From Microbacteriaceae bacterium VKM Ac-2855 (GTDB lineage: Bacteria > Actinomycetota > Actinomycetes > Actinomycetales > Microbacteriaceae), in the NCBI GenBank assembly GCA_013204985.1, contig JABMLG010000002.1:62001-126000 (forward strand): a DNA stretch of 64,000 nucleotides, given 5' to 3'. The notes below the pieces were generated by a model that worked only from the letters and a program-made list of their open reading frames with translations, made no database searches and was not told the origin of the DNA. Shown here in pieces: positions 9,175 to 17,693 of this stretch (its first letter is position 1; each line of letters opens with the position of its first letter). A program made the position numbers and the translations under genes.

Positions 9175-10116
9175 ATGGCCACCGTTCCCGTCGCCACCCG
9201 CCCCCGCGCCGCCGGCGCCGCGAAGGCCCCCCGTGCCGCGAAGTCTCCTCGAAACCGCATCGGCTGGTACGGCTGGGCCGGGCGCATCGCGCTCGCCGTC
9301 GTCTTCATCTTCCCGCTGCTGTTCATGGTGGTCTCGTCATTGAAACCCGACCGCCAGATCTTCGGCGACCTGGGCTCGATCGCGGCCTTCCTGCCCGTGG
9401 GCAACCTCTCGTTCGACAACTACGGCGCCGTGTTCGATCGGGTCCCGGCGGCGCGGTTCCTGATCAACTCGATCGGCGTGTCCGCGGTCACCGTGATCTT
9501 CGGCGTGGTCGTGAACAGCCTCGCCGCGTTCGCCCTGTCGCGGATGCGCGTGCCCGGTAAGGGCATCATCCTCACGGTGATCATCGCGACACTGATCATC
9601 CCGTTCGAGACCCTCGCCCTTCCCCTGGTGTGGTGGGTGAATCAGTTGCCGAACTTCGGCATCGACCAGTTCGGCGTGTTCTTCTCGAAGGGTTGGCTCG
9701 ACACCTATCAGGTGCAGATCGTGCCGTTCATCGTGAACGCGTTCTCGATCTACCTCTTCCACCAGTACTTCGAGTCGATCCCGAAGGAGCTCGACGAGGC
9801 CGCGCGGATGGACGGCGCCGGCTGGTTCACGATCTACCGCAAGGTCGTGATGCCGCTCGCCGGCCCCGCGGTCGCGACGGTGGCCATCCTGACCTTCCTG
9901 CCCGCGTGGAACTCGTACCTCTGGCCGCTGATGGTGATCCAGACCGAGGAGCTGCGCCCGGTGATGCTCGGCGTGCAGTACTTCTTCCAGCTGAACACCT
10001 CGTGGGGCCAGATCATGGCCTACTGCTCGATGATCACTCTGCCCGTCGTCGCCCTGTTCATCGCCTTCCAGCGCTCGTTCGTCAACTCGATCGCCTCCAC
10101 GGGTGTGAAGGGATGA
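9175..10116 (+). CDS. Sugar ABC transporter permease, MalG-type
   Basis: 313 residues, six transmembrane helices, with the EAA loop EAARMDGAGWFTIYRKVVMP at about residue 207. It begins 3 nt after the preceding permease stop and its own stop overlaps the GH32 start (ATGA at 10113), so the last three genes are translationally coupled. The N-terminal 30 residues are Ala/Arg/Pro-rich and cytoplasmic. Confidence 0.95.
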   Translation: MATVPVATRPRAAGAAKAPRAAKSPRNRIGWYGWAGRIALAVVFIFPLLFMVVSSLKPDRQIFGDLGSIAAFLPVGNLSFDNYGAVFDRVPAARFLINSIGVSAVTVIFGVVVNSLAAFALSRMRVPGKGIILTVIIATLIIPFETLALPLVWWVNQLPNFGIDQFGVFFSKGWLDTYQVQIVPFIVNAFSIYLFHQYFESIPKELDEAARMDGAGWFTIYRKVVMPLAGPAVATVAILTFLPAWNSYLWPLMVIQTEELRPVMLGVQYFFQLNTSWGQIMAYCSMITLPVVALFIAFQRSFVNSIASTGVKG

Positions 10117-11453
10117 CGGCCCGCCCGCGCCTGCACTTCACGCCCGAGCGCAACTGGCTGAACGACCCGAACGGCCTCGTGCATTTCGGCGGCCGCTACC
10201 ACCTGTACTTCCAGCACAACCCGAACGGTATCGATTGGGGCGACATGAGCTGGGGCCATGCCTCCAGCGTCGACCTGGTGCACTGGGACGAGCATCCGGT
10301 GGCCCTGCTGCACGGCGAGGACGAGGGAATCTTCTCCGGGTCGGTCGTGGTCGACGTCGACGGCACGGCGGGCTTCGGCGCCGGGGTGCTGGTGGCGCTG
10401 TACACGGTCGCGTCGTCCCGTGGCCAGGCGCAGGCGCTGGCCTGGAGCCGCGACGGCTACGTCTGGACCAAATGCGGCATCGTGCTCGACCGAGGCACCC
10501 GGGACTTCCGCGACCCGAAGGTCTTCCGGCACGGCGACCGCTGGGTGCTCGCCGCGGTGGAGGCGCACGAGCGCGAGGTGCACCTGTTCTCGTCGCCCGA
10601 TCTGCGCACCTGGACCGCGCTCTCGGTCTTCGGGCCGGCCGGCGCGGAAGAGGGCATCTGGGAGTGCCCGGACCTGTTCGAGCTCGACGGCCACTGGGTG
10701 CTGACGGTCTCGACCAACCCCGGCGGGCCGGCGGGCGGGTCCGGTCAGCAGTACTTCGTCGGGGCCTTCGATGGGGAACGGTTCACGGCGGAATCCTGGG
10801 ACTGGCTCGACTACGGCCGCGACTTCTACGCCGGTGTGACCTTCGACTCCGCACCCCGCGGCGAGCGGATCATGATCGGCTGGATGAGCAACTGGGACTA
10901 CGCGGCGCAGGTACCGACGGCGCCGTGGCGGGGGAGCATGGCGCTGCCCCGGGTTCTCACGCTGCGCGCGGGGAAGCTCCGGCAGGCGATCGCGGGCGGG
11001 CCGTGGCGGGGGCCTGTGCTCACCGAGATCGCGGCGACGGCGCTCACCGAGCTGCGCTTGCCGGATGCGGGAGGCTGCTTCCGGATCGAGGCGCGACTTC
11101 GCCTCGGCTCGGCGCAGCGACTGGTTCTGGTGCTGCGCGGCGGGACCGTGGTCACGTGGGACGGCGACGAGCTCTCGGTCGACCGCACGGCCTCGGGCGA
11201 GGTCGACTTCTCGCCGCTGTTCGCCTCGGTGTCGCGGGCACGAGCCGGGGCGGGCGATCTTCTGACGCTCGATGTGTGGGTCGATGCCGGTTCGGTGGAG
11301 ATCTTCGCCGACGATGGCGGCGTGATGCTGACGGAGCAGATCTTCCCGGCGGAGGAGCAGCGGGGCGCCGAGCTGTTCGCCGTCGGCGGGGACGCGATGA
11401 TCGAGTCGCTGCGGCTGACGGCCCTCGGCGGATGCCGAGTCACGGAGGCCTAG
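10113..11453 (+). CDS. Glycoside hydrolase family 32 enzyme (beta-fructosidase)
   Basis: 446 residues, no signal peptide, so it hydrolyses imported beta-fructosides inside the cell. The three GH32 catalytic blocks are present: WLNDPNG with the nucleophile Asp18, FRDPKVF with the transition-state-stabilising Asp134, and WECPDLF with the acid/base Glu184. A five-bladed propeller is followed by a C-terminal beta-sandwich ending near WVDAGSVEIFADDGG, typical of invertases, levanases and sucrose-6-phosphate hydrolases. Because uptake is by an ABC system rather than a PTS, unphosphorylated sucrose or fructo-oligosaccharides are the likely substrates. The start overlaps the permease stop. Confidence 0.93.
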   Translation: MTARPRLHFTPERNWLNDPNGLVHFGGRYHLYFQHNPNGIDWGDMSWGHASSVDLVHWDEHPVALLHGEDEGIFSGSVVVDVDGTAGFGAGVLVALYTVASSRGQAQALAWSRDGYVWTKCGIVLDRGTRDFRDPKVFRHGDRWVLAAVEAHEREVHLFSSPDLRTWTALSVFGPAGAEEGIWECPDLFELDGHWVLTVSTNPGGPAGGSGQQYFVGAFDGERFTAESWDWLDYGRDFYAGVTFDSAPRGERIMIGWMSNWDYAAQVPTAPWRGSMALPRVLTLRAGKLRQAIAGGPWRGPVLTEIAATALTELRLPDAGGCFRIEARLRLGSAQRLVLVLRGGTVVTWDGDELSVDRTASGEVDFSPLFASVSRARAGAGDLLTLDVWVDAGSVEIFADDGGVMLTEQIFPAEEQRGAELFAVGGDAMIESLRLTALGGCRVTEA

Positions 11454-11456
11454 GCT
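11451..11456 (+). promoter_or_regulatory. -10 box overlapping the GH32 stop codon
   Basis: TAGGCT includes the TAG stop of the preceding gene and lies 6 nt before the ATG at 11463. This spacing predicts a leaderless transcript independent of the sugar operon. Confidence 0.4.
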
Positions 11457-11462
11457 GACGCC

Positions 11463-13049
11463 ATGGCTCTGCGCGGAACCCGGACGCTGCTCGTACTGCT
11501 GCGGCGGCTGAGCCGGGTGCCCGAACCGGTGCGCCGGGTGGACAAGGCCGTGGGGCGGCGGATCAACCGTCGTGCCGTGCATCCGTCGATCGACGGGTTC
11601 TTCGTGGGATTGACACGGTTCGCCGACCGCGGGGTGCTCTGGTTCGTGCTGGCCGCGCTGCTGGTGCTCGCGGGCAGGCCCCGCGAGGCGGCGCGCGGCC
11701 TCGGCTCGCTGATGGTCGCGAGCACGGCCGCGAACCTCATCGGCAAGCGGCTGTTCGGGGGCACGCGCCCGCTGACGGTCGGCGTTCCGGTGGGTCGGCG
11801 GCTCGCGCACGTGCCGACGTCGCCGACTTTTCCGTCCGGCCACTCGGCCAGCGCCGCGGCGTTCGTCACCGGCGTCGCACTGGAGTCGCCGCGCGTCGGC
11901 GCCGTGCTGGCGCCGGTGGCCCTCGGGGTCGGCTACTCGCGTCTGCACGTCGGGGTGCACTGGCTGTCGGATGTGCTCGGCGGCGCCGCCGTGGGCGCCG
12001 GCGTCGCGGTGGCGGGGCGGATGCTCGTGCCCGCCCGACCCCGCGTCGCCGCGGTCGAGGAACGCGCCTCGAGGGCGCCAGCCGAGCCTGCTCCCCTCGA
12101 CCGCGGCGCGGGCCTCTTCGTGATCGTCAACCCGAACGCGGGTCGCGACTCGCATCGACCCGATCCGCTGCCGATCCTCGCGGCCGAACTGCCGGAGGCC
12201 GCTGTGCATCCGCTCGCGGAGGGCGACGACCTCACTGCCCTCGTGTCGGCGGCGCTCGCGGGCTCGCATCCGCCGACCGCTCTGGGGATCTACGCCGGCG
12301 ATGGCACGACCGCGCGGGTGGCCGGAATCGCGCGTTCGCACGGGCTCGACCTCGTGGTCTTCCCGGGCGGCACGATGAATCACTTCGCCAAAGCACTCGG
12401 ACTTCCGGCGGTGGAGGACGCGATCGCGGCGGTGCGTCGCGGCGTCCGCCGCGATGTCGACGTCGCCGAACTCGTCGTCGGCGACCAGACGATCACCGTG
12501 CTGAACACCGTCTCGATCGGGGTGTATCCCGAGTTCGTCGAGCGTCGTGAACGGCGGGAGGGTCGGATCGGCAAGCCTCTCGCCGCGGTCGTCTCGGCGA
12601 TCGAGGCGGTCCGCGGCAGCGAGCCGGTCGACCTCGAGTTCGAGGGACGGCGGATCCGCGTCTGGTCGTACTTCGTCGGTGTGGGGCGCGAGCATCCTCA
12701 CTCGGCGACGCCGTTGGCTCGGCGTCGGCTGGACGGCGGATTGCTGGAGGTGCGCATCCTGCACGCGAACCGGCAGCCGCGCACCCGCGGGGCCGTCTCT
12801 CTCGTGCTGGGCCGCTTCGCGACGCCGGTGGTGTCGCGCCTGCCCGGCTGGGGCGACGCGCCGGTCGTGGAGTCCGCCGAGACCGCGGAGCAGAGCATCC
12901 GCGTGCGTGGTGCCGACGGCGGCGACCCGGGCTTCGCGCACGACGGCGAGGCGGCGGAGGCGATTCCGGGAGCACCGGACGCGGACGGCTTCCGAGCCGT
13001 CACCGTGCGCGTGGTGCCGGCGGGCCTGCGCGTGTACAGCGCGGACTGA
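11463..13049 (+). CDS. PAP2 phosphatase / diacylglycerol kinase fusion
   Basis: 528 residues. The N-terminal half is a PAP2-type membrane phosphatase with GKRLFGGTRPLTVG (about 94), PSGHSAS (about 124) and SRLHVGVHWLSD (about 159), the three classic blocks including the catalytic histidines. The C-terminal half (from about 213) is a DAGK catalytic domain with VIVNPNAGRDSHRP, GDGTTARVAGIA and FPGGTMNHFAKALG. The nucleotide loop reads YAGDGT where GGDGT is usual. The fusion suggests coupled dephosphorylation and phosphorylation of a lipid such as undecaprenyl phosphate or diacylglycerol; which lipid is not known. Confidence 0.9.
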   Translation: MALRGTRTLLVLLRRLSRVPEPVRRVDKAVGRRINRRAVHPSIDGFFVGLTRFADRGVLWFVLAALLVLAGRPREAARGLGSLMVASTAANLIGKRLFGGTRPLTVGVPVGRRLAHVPTSPTFPSGHSASAAAFVTGVALESPRVGAVLAPVALGVGYSRLHVGVHWLSDVLGGAAVGAGVAVAGRMLVPARPRVAAVEERASRAPAEPAPLDRGAGLFVIVNPNAGRDSHRPDPLPILAAELPEAAVHPLAEGDDLTALVSAALAGSHPPTALGIYAGDGTTARVAGIARSHGLDLVVFPGGTMNHFAKALGLPAVEDAIAAVRRGVRRDVDVAELVVGDQTITVLNTVSIGVYPEFVERRERREGRIGKPLAAVVSAIEAVRGSEPVDLEFEGRRIRVWSYFVGVGREHPHSATPLARRRLDGGLLEVRILHANRQPRTRGAVSLVLGRFATPVVSRLPGWGDAPVVESAETAEQSIRVRGADGGDPGFAHDGEAAEAIPGAPDADGFRAVTVRVVPAGLRVYSAD

Positions 13050-13098
13050 CCGCCGCGGGCTCGCCCTCCCGGATTTGTCGTTCGTTCGAACAAAAGAC

Positions 13099-13128
13099 TT
13101 GCGGAAGCGCTTCGACGCGACGTAGTGT
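13099..13128 (+). promoter_or_regulatory. Candidate promoter with operator in the spacer
   Basis: TTGCGG (13099–13104) and TAGTGT (13123–13128) are 18 nt apart. The palindrome GAAGCGCTTC at 13104–13113 lies between them, suggesting autorepression of the LacI gene. Confidence 0.45.
13104..13113. promoter_or_regulatory. LacI-type operator (upstream copy)
   Basis: GAAGCGCTTC is a perfect 10-bp palindrome with the central CG typical of LacI-family sites. It is one of three copies around the regulator gene. Confidence 0.7.
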
Positions 13129-13144
13129 GCTCAGCACCAGGTGG

Positions 13145-13158
13145 TCGAAGCGCTTCGA
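13145..13158. promoter_or_regulatory. LacI-type operator (downstream copy)
   Basis: TCGAAGCGCTTCGA is a perfect 14-bp palindrome 41 bp from the first copy, just upstream of the LacI start. Two sites about four helical turns apart could be bridged by one tetramer. Confidence 0.75.
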
Positions 13159-13203
13159 AGGCGCATCGCCCATCACGACGAGGATGTCCGGAAGGAGCGC
13201 GAG

Positions 13204-14214
13204 ATGGCCACGATCACCGACGTCGCCCGCGTCGCCGGCGTCTCCATCAGCACCGTCTCGTACGCGCTCTCCGGCAAGCGCTCGATCGCCGCGAGCACGC
13301 GGCAGCGGGTCGACGCGGCGGTCCGCGAACTCGGCTATCGGCCCAATGCGGGCGCACGGATGCTCGCCGGCACCCGCTCCCACATCCTCGCCCTCTCGGC
13401 CCCGATGCGCGGCGAGCTGCACCTTCCCACGCACATGCGCTTCGTGACCGCCGTGCTCGAGGCCGCCCGCACGGCCGACTACGACGTGCTTCTGCTCGTC
13501 ACCGACGACTCCTCCAGCGGCATCGCCCGCGTCGCCTCCAGCTCACTGGTCGACGGTGTTGTGCTGATGGGGGTCGAGCACGATGACGTCCGCGCCGAAC
13601 AGATCCGGGAGCTCGGGCTGCCGGCCACCTTCATCGGTGTGCCGGGGGACGACCTCGGTCTCAGCTGCGTCGACCTCGACTTCGCCGCAGCGGCGCGCGA
13701 CGCCGTGCGTCGTCTCGCCGCCGAGGGCCACCGCACCATCGGGGTCGTCGGCCATCCGCAGTCGTACAGCGACCGCGACGCCGGCTTCGTGCATCGCTTC
13801 AGCACGGCGTTCGTCGATGAGTGCGCACGCTCGGGCGTCCGCACGGCCGAGGTGAATCCGCACATCTCCCGCAGCAGCGTCGCCGCCGACGTCGACACCC
13901 TGCTCGACACGCTGCCCGGCATGACGGCCGTCGTGCTGCACTGCAACGAGCCCGTCGCGGAGGCGGTGCTCGGCCGTCTTCGCGAGCGCGGGCTGCGCAT
14001 CCCCACCGATCTCTCCGTCCTGGCCGCGTGTGCGAGCTATGAGACCGAGAACCTCGAAACGCCGCTCAGTGCCATCCCGCTCCCGTTCGTCGACATGTGT
14101 CGCAGCGCGGTCGAGATGACGCTCAGCCAGATCGACGGCAGCCCCCGTGTCGGCGTCGATCTCCTCCCGCCCGAGTTCATCGACCGCGGCAGCCTCGCCG
14201 TCGCGCCGCACTGA
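13204..14214 (+). CDS. LacI-family regulator of the alpha-xyloside locus
   Basis: 336 residues. The helix-turn-helix ATITDVARVAGVSISTVSYA starts at residue 2, followed by the hinge YRPNAGARMLAGTRS and a sugar-sensor domain. ATG at 13204 is preceded by GGAAGGAG. Its gene is flanked by three identical-core palindromes (13104, 13145 and 14248), the last in front of the ABC/GH31 operon. It therefore probably represses both itself and that operon, with an alpha-xyloside or other oligosaccharide as inducer (inference). Confidence 0.92.
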   Translation: MATITDVARVAGVSISTVSYALSGKRSIAASTRQRVDAAVRELGYRPNAGARMLAGTRSHILALSAPMRGELHLPTHMRFVTAVLEAARTADYDVLLLVTDDSSSGIARVASSSLVDGVVLMGVEHDDVRAEQIRELGLPATFIGVPGDDLGLSCVDLDFAAAARDAVRRLAAEGHRTIGVVGHPQSYSDRDAGFVHRFSTAFVDECARSGVRTAEVNPHISRSSVAADVDTLLDTLPGMTAVVLHCNEPVAEAVLGRLRERGLRIPTDLSVLAACASYETENLETPLSAIPLPFVDMCRSAVEMTLSQIDGSPRVGVDLLPPEFIDRGSLAVAPH

Positions 14215-14247
14215 GCCGCGGCCGGCACCCATTTCGCCCGCCCATCA

Positions 14248-14261
14248 TCGAAGCGCTTCGA
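14248..14261. promoter_or_regulatory. LacI-type operator of the GH31/ABC operon
   Basis: TCGAAGCGCTTCGA is identical to the copy at 13145. It lies 67 nt before the binding-protein start, in the 113-bp gap after the LacI gene. Confidence 0.75.
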
Positions 14262-14327
14262 CTATCGGAGAGAGCGCTCCACCACCCCTCCACCGCAGCA
14301 CACCCATCCCACCAAGGAGAAGAAGTA

Positions 14328-15695
14328 ATGTCGCTTCGCACCTCGTCCGCCTTCCACCGAGTCCTTCCCTCCGCCGCCGTGAGCCGGCGCGGCCTGCTCG
14401 CGGGAGGCATCGGCATCAGCGCGATGTTCGCCCTCGCCGCCTGCGCCGGCGGCTCGGACGCCGGATCCCAGCCGCTCTCGACCGATGTCGACGGCGCCGG
14501 CCGCACGCTCACCATGTGGGACTTCGAGACCCCCGACTCCGATCGCGGCATCGCCTGGCTCGCCGCCCGCGACATCTTCACCAAGGAGACCGGCGCCGAG
14601 ATCGCCTACGAGTTCAAGGCCTTCGAGCAGCTGCGCACCGGCGCCAGCCAGATCTTCAACTCGAACTCAGCGCCCGACGTCGTCGAATACAACAAGGGCA
14701 ACGCGACCAGCGGCCTGCTCTCGAGCCAGGGCCTGCTCACCAACCTCGACGAGGCCGTCGCGCTCTACGGCTGGGACAAGCTCGTGCCCGGCGCGCTGCA
14801 GGTGACCGCGAAGTACGACGAGGACGGCGTGATGGGCTCCGGCTCGTGGTACGGCATCCCCAACTACGGCGAGTTCACCTTCGTCTACTACAACAAGGAC
14901 GTCTTCGCGGCTCAGGGGATCGAGATCCCCACCTCGTACGACGAGTTCATCGCCGTGCTGGATGCGTTCGTCGCGAAGGGCATCACCCCGCTGGCGGAGG
15001 CGGGTGGCGAGTACCCGATCCAGCAGCTCTTCTACCAGCTCGCGCTGTTGAAGGCCGATCGCCAGTGGATCACGGACTACCAGACCTACACCGCGCCCGC
15101 CGATTTCACTGACGACGTCTGGACGTACGGCGCCGACCAGCTGCAGGAGTTCGCCGACAAGGGCTACTTCGGAAAGGACGTCTCGGGTCTCAAGGCGGAG
15201 GACGCCGGCACCGCGTTCATCGCGGGCGAGTTCCCGATCTTCTTCTCCGGGTCCTGGTGGTTCGGTCGCTTCAAGTCCGAGATCACCGGCTTCGAGTGGG
15301 GCACCTTCCTCTTCCCGGGTGCGGAGTTCACGATGGGCTCGGCCGGCAACCACTGGGTGGTGCCGGAGACGGCCGAGAACAAGGACCTCGCCTACAAGTG
15401 GATCGACATCACGATGCGTCCCGAGATCCAGAACCTCATCGGCAACAACGGCGGCATCCCGCTGGTCGTCGACGAGACCGCGATCGTCGACGAGAAGAGC
15501 AAGGAGCTGCTGACGCAGTGGAAAGAGGTCGTCGACAAGGACGAACTCTCCTTCTACCCGGACTGGACCACCGCGACGTTCTACGACGACCTCGTCGCCG
15601 CGACGCAGGAGCTGATCAACGGCTCGATCGACACCAGCGGGATGCTCGACGAGCTGCAGAAGAAGTACGACGACGGCGTCGCCGACATCAAGTAG
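14328..15695 (+). CDS. Sugar ABC transporter substrate-binding lipoprotein, Tat type
   Basis: 455 residues. The signal region contains a twin-arginine motif SRRGLLAGG followed by a hydrophobic stretch and the lipobox LAAC, suggesting export folded by Tat and lipid anchoring. The mature part has TLTMWDFETPDSDRGI, YYNKDVFAAQGI and the FFSGSWWFGRF block of family-1 solute-binding proteins. AAGGAGAAG precedes the ATG at 14328. It is the first gene of an operon with two permeases and a GH31 enzyme. Confidence 0.93.
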   Translation: MSLRTSSAFHRVLPSAAVSRRGLLAGGIGISAMFALAACAGGSDAGSQPLSTDVDGAGRTLTMWDFETPDSDRGIAWLAARDIFTKETGAEIAYEFKAFEQLRTGASQIFNSNSAPDVVEYNKGNATSGLLSSQGLLTNLDEAVALYGWDKLVPGALQVTAKYDEDGVMGSGSWYGIPNYGEFTFVYYNKDVFAAQGIEIPTSYDEFIAVLDAFVAKGITPLAEAGGEYPIQQLFYQLALLKADRQWITDYQTYTAPADFTDDVWTYGADQLQEFADKGYFGKDVSGLKAEDAGTAFIAGEFPIFFSGSWWFGRFKSEITGFEWGTFLFPGAEFTMGSAGNHWVVPETAENKDLAYKWIDITMRPEIQNLIGNNGGIPLVVDETAIVDEKSKELLTQWKEVVDKDELSFYPDWTTATFYDDLVAATQELINGSIDTSGMLDELQKKYDDGVADIK

Positions 15696-15723
15696 GCCGG
15701 ACTCTTCAGGAAGGAAGGCCGCC

Positions 15724-16683
15724 ATGACAGCGCTGTCCACCAAGCCCCCCGGCGAGACGCGTCCCAGCGCCGCGTCTCGCGCATCCACCCGCTCCCGTGG
15801 GTACTGGCTCTATCTCATCCCCGGGTTCGTGCTCTTCGTCCTGATCGTGCTGATCCCGCTCGTGTGGAACGTCTACATCAGCTTCACGTCGTGGCGCGGC
15901 ATCAAGCCGCCCATCTTCATCGGTCTCGACAACTGGGTCGAGCTGATGGGCGACGAGCAGTTCTGGACGAGCTTCCTCAACTCGATCTACATGATCGTCG
16001 CGATGGTGATCGTGCCGACGCTGCTCGGCCTCATCCTCGCGGCGATCCTGTTCGACCTGGTCGGCAAGAAGTTCGGCGGCAAGCTCGCATCGTTCCTGCG
16101 AGCGACGTACTACCTGCCGCAGATCCTGCCCACGGTCATCGCCGCGATCGTGATCGGATGGGTGCTCCGGCCCGACCGGGGTGCGCTGAACATCATCCTC
16201 GAGTCGGTCGGACTCGGTGGCTTCGCGCACGACTGGCTCGGCAAGCCCGACACGGCGATGCTCTCGATCATGGTCGTGATGGTCTGGGTGCAGCTGGGCT
16301 ATCCGGTGGTCATCTTCATGGCGGCCCTCTCCCGGGTCGATCCGGAGCTCTACGAGGCGGCCGAACTGGACGGTGCGAACTGGTTCCAGCGCTTCCGTTG
16401 GATCACGGTGTCGATCATCCGCCCCGAGGTGTTCGTCGTCACGCTCACCTGCACCATCGCGGCACTCAAGGTCTTCGGGCCGATCTACGCGCTCACGCGA
16501 GGTGGGCCGGGCGACTCGACGATCGTGCCGTCGTACTACTCCTACACGGAGTTCTTCCAGAAGCAGCAGGTGGGCTACGGCGCCACCATCGCGACCGCGC
16601 TGACGATCGTGATCGCGGTACTCGCGATCCTGTTCATCCGGGCGCAGGAACGCGTCGAACGCAGTGAGGAGGCGCGCTCATGA
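15724..16683 (+). CDS. Sugar ABC transporter permease, MalF-type
   Basis: 319 residues, six transmembrane helices after a short basic tail. The EAA loop EAAELDGANWFQRFRWITV lies at about residue 219. It starts 28 nt after the binding-protein stop behind GGAAGGAAGG; unlike the other two sugar loci there is no hairpin in this junction. Its stop overlaps the next permease start. Confidence 0.95.
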   Translation: MTALSTKPPGETRPSAASRASTRSRGYWLYLIPGFVLFVLIVLIPLVWNVYISFTSWRGIKPPIFIGLDNWVELMGDEQFWTSFLNSIYMIVAMVIVPTLLGLILAAILFDLVGKKFGGKLASFLRATYYLPQILPTVIAAIVIGWVLRPDRGALNIILESVGLGGFAHDWLGKPDTAMLSIMVVMVWVQLGYPVVIFMAALSRVDPELYEAAELDGANWFQRFRWITVSIIRPEVFVVTLTCTIAALKVFGPIYALTRGGPGDSTIVPSYYSYTEFFQKQQVGYGATIATALTIVIAVLAILFIRAQERVERSEEARS

Positions 16684-17594
16684 CCGCAGTCGAGGCGCTG
16701 CCGCTGACCCAGACCGGCACCACGGATGCGGATCTCCGACGCACCCCGAAGGGCAAGAAGGACGGCGGAGGCAAGAAGACCGTGAGCGACTGGGTGATCC
16801 TCGTGGTCGCCGTCGTGATCGGTCTGGTCATCATCAGCCCCGTGCTGCTGATCCTGCTGAACTCGTTCAAATCACCGAGCGACTACTCGCAGAACGGCCC
16901 GCTCAGCGTGCCGACCGGGTTGTACTTCGATGGGCTCTCGACGTTCTGGAACCGGGTGAACTTCCCCGAGAAGCTGTGGAACTCGATCCTGATCTCGGGA
17001 TCGGTCTCCATCCTCGCGGTCGCGCTCTCGGTGCTGAACGCGTACGCGATCGGTATCGGCCGGGTGAAGGGGCGCAGCTGGATCATCATCCTGTTCCTGC
17101 TGGCGAACATGCTGCCGCAGGAGGCGCTGCTCTACCCGCTCTATTACATGTTCAAGTCGGTCGGCATCTACGACACCCAGCTCTCGGTGATCATCATCTT
17201 CACCGTCATCCAGTCGGCGTTCGGCACGTATCTCCTCTCGAGCGTCTACGGCACCTTCCCGAAGGAGATCCTCGAGGCCGCGGCGCTGGACGGTGCATCG
17301 AAGTGGCAGACGCTGTGGAAGGTGATCGTGCCGATCTCGCGCTCGACCCTCTCGGTGCTGATGATCTTCTTCTTCATCTGGACCTGGAACGAGTTCCTCA
17401 TCCCGCTGGTGTTCCTGGTCAGCGACGCGACGCAGACGGTACCGATCGCGATCTCGAGCCTGCAGGGCGACAAGATCATGGATGTCACCACGACCAGCGC
17501 CTCGGCGCTCCTGGGCCTGCTGCCGACCCTGATCTTCTTCCTGATCTTCCAGCGCACCCTGACCCGCGGCATCACGGCCGGCGCCGTCAAGTAA
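16680..17594 (+). CDS. Sugar ABC transporter permease, MalG-type
   Basis: 304 residues, six transmembrane helices, with the EAA loop EAAALDGASKWQTLWKVIVP at about residue 199. It begins with an ATGA overlap on the preceding gene. The N-terminal 35 residues are Lys/Gly-rich and cytoplasmic. Confidence 0.95.
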   Translation: MTAVEALPLTQTGTTDADLRRTPKGKKDGGGKKTVSDWVILVVAVVIGLVIISPVLLILLNSFKSPSDYSQNGPLSVPTGLYFDGLSTFWNRVNFPEKLWNSILISGSVSILAVALSVLNAYAIGIGRVKGRSWIIILFLLANMLPQEALLYPLYYMFKSVGIYDTQLSVIIIFTVIQSAFGTYLLSSVYGTFPKEILEAAALDGASKWQTLWKVIVPISRSTLSVLMIFFFIWTWNEFLIPLVFLVSDATQTVPIAISSLQGDKIMDVTTTSASALLGLLPTLIFFLIFQRTLTRGITAGAVK

Positions 17595-17606
17595 CTCCCC
17601 CTCCTT

Positions 17607-17671
17607 CCCGCGAGATGCCTCTTATGCACGCCCTGCACGGCGTGTCGCGTGCAGAAGAGGCATCTCGCGGG
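17607..17671. repeat. Long hairpin between permease and GH31 genes
   Basis: A perfect 17-bp outer stem (17607–17623 with 17655–17671) surrounds a smaller GCACG/CGTGC stem (17626–17630 with 17648–17652). It begins 12 nt after the permease stop and ends 22 nt before the alpha-xylosidase start, again inside an operon. Confidence 0.85.
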
Positions 17672-17693
17672 GAACGACGAAAGGCAGCACCAC

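Noticed and set aside
10020-12941. A 973-codon open frame on the minus strand across the GH32 and PAP2/DAGK genes
   Set aside because: Its translation is low-complexity, rich in Arg/His/Ala, and it is antisense to two clear enzymes. It is a by-product of high GC and lack of stops.
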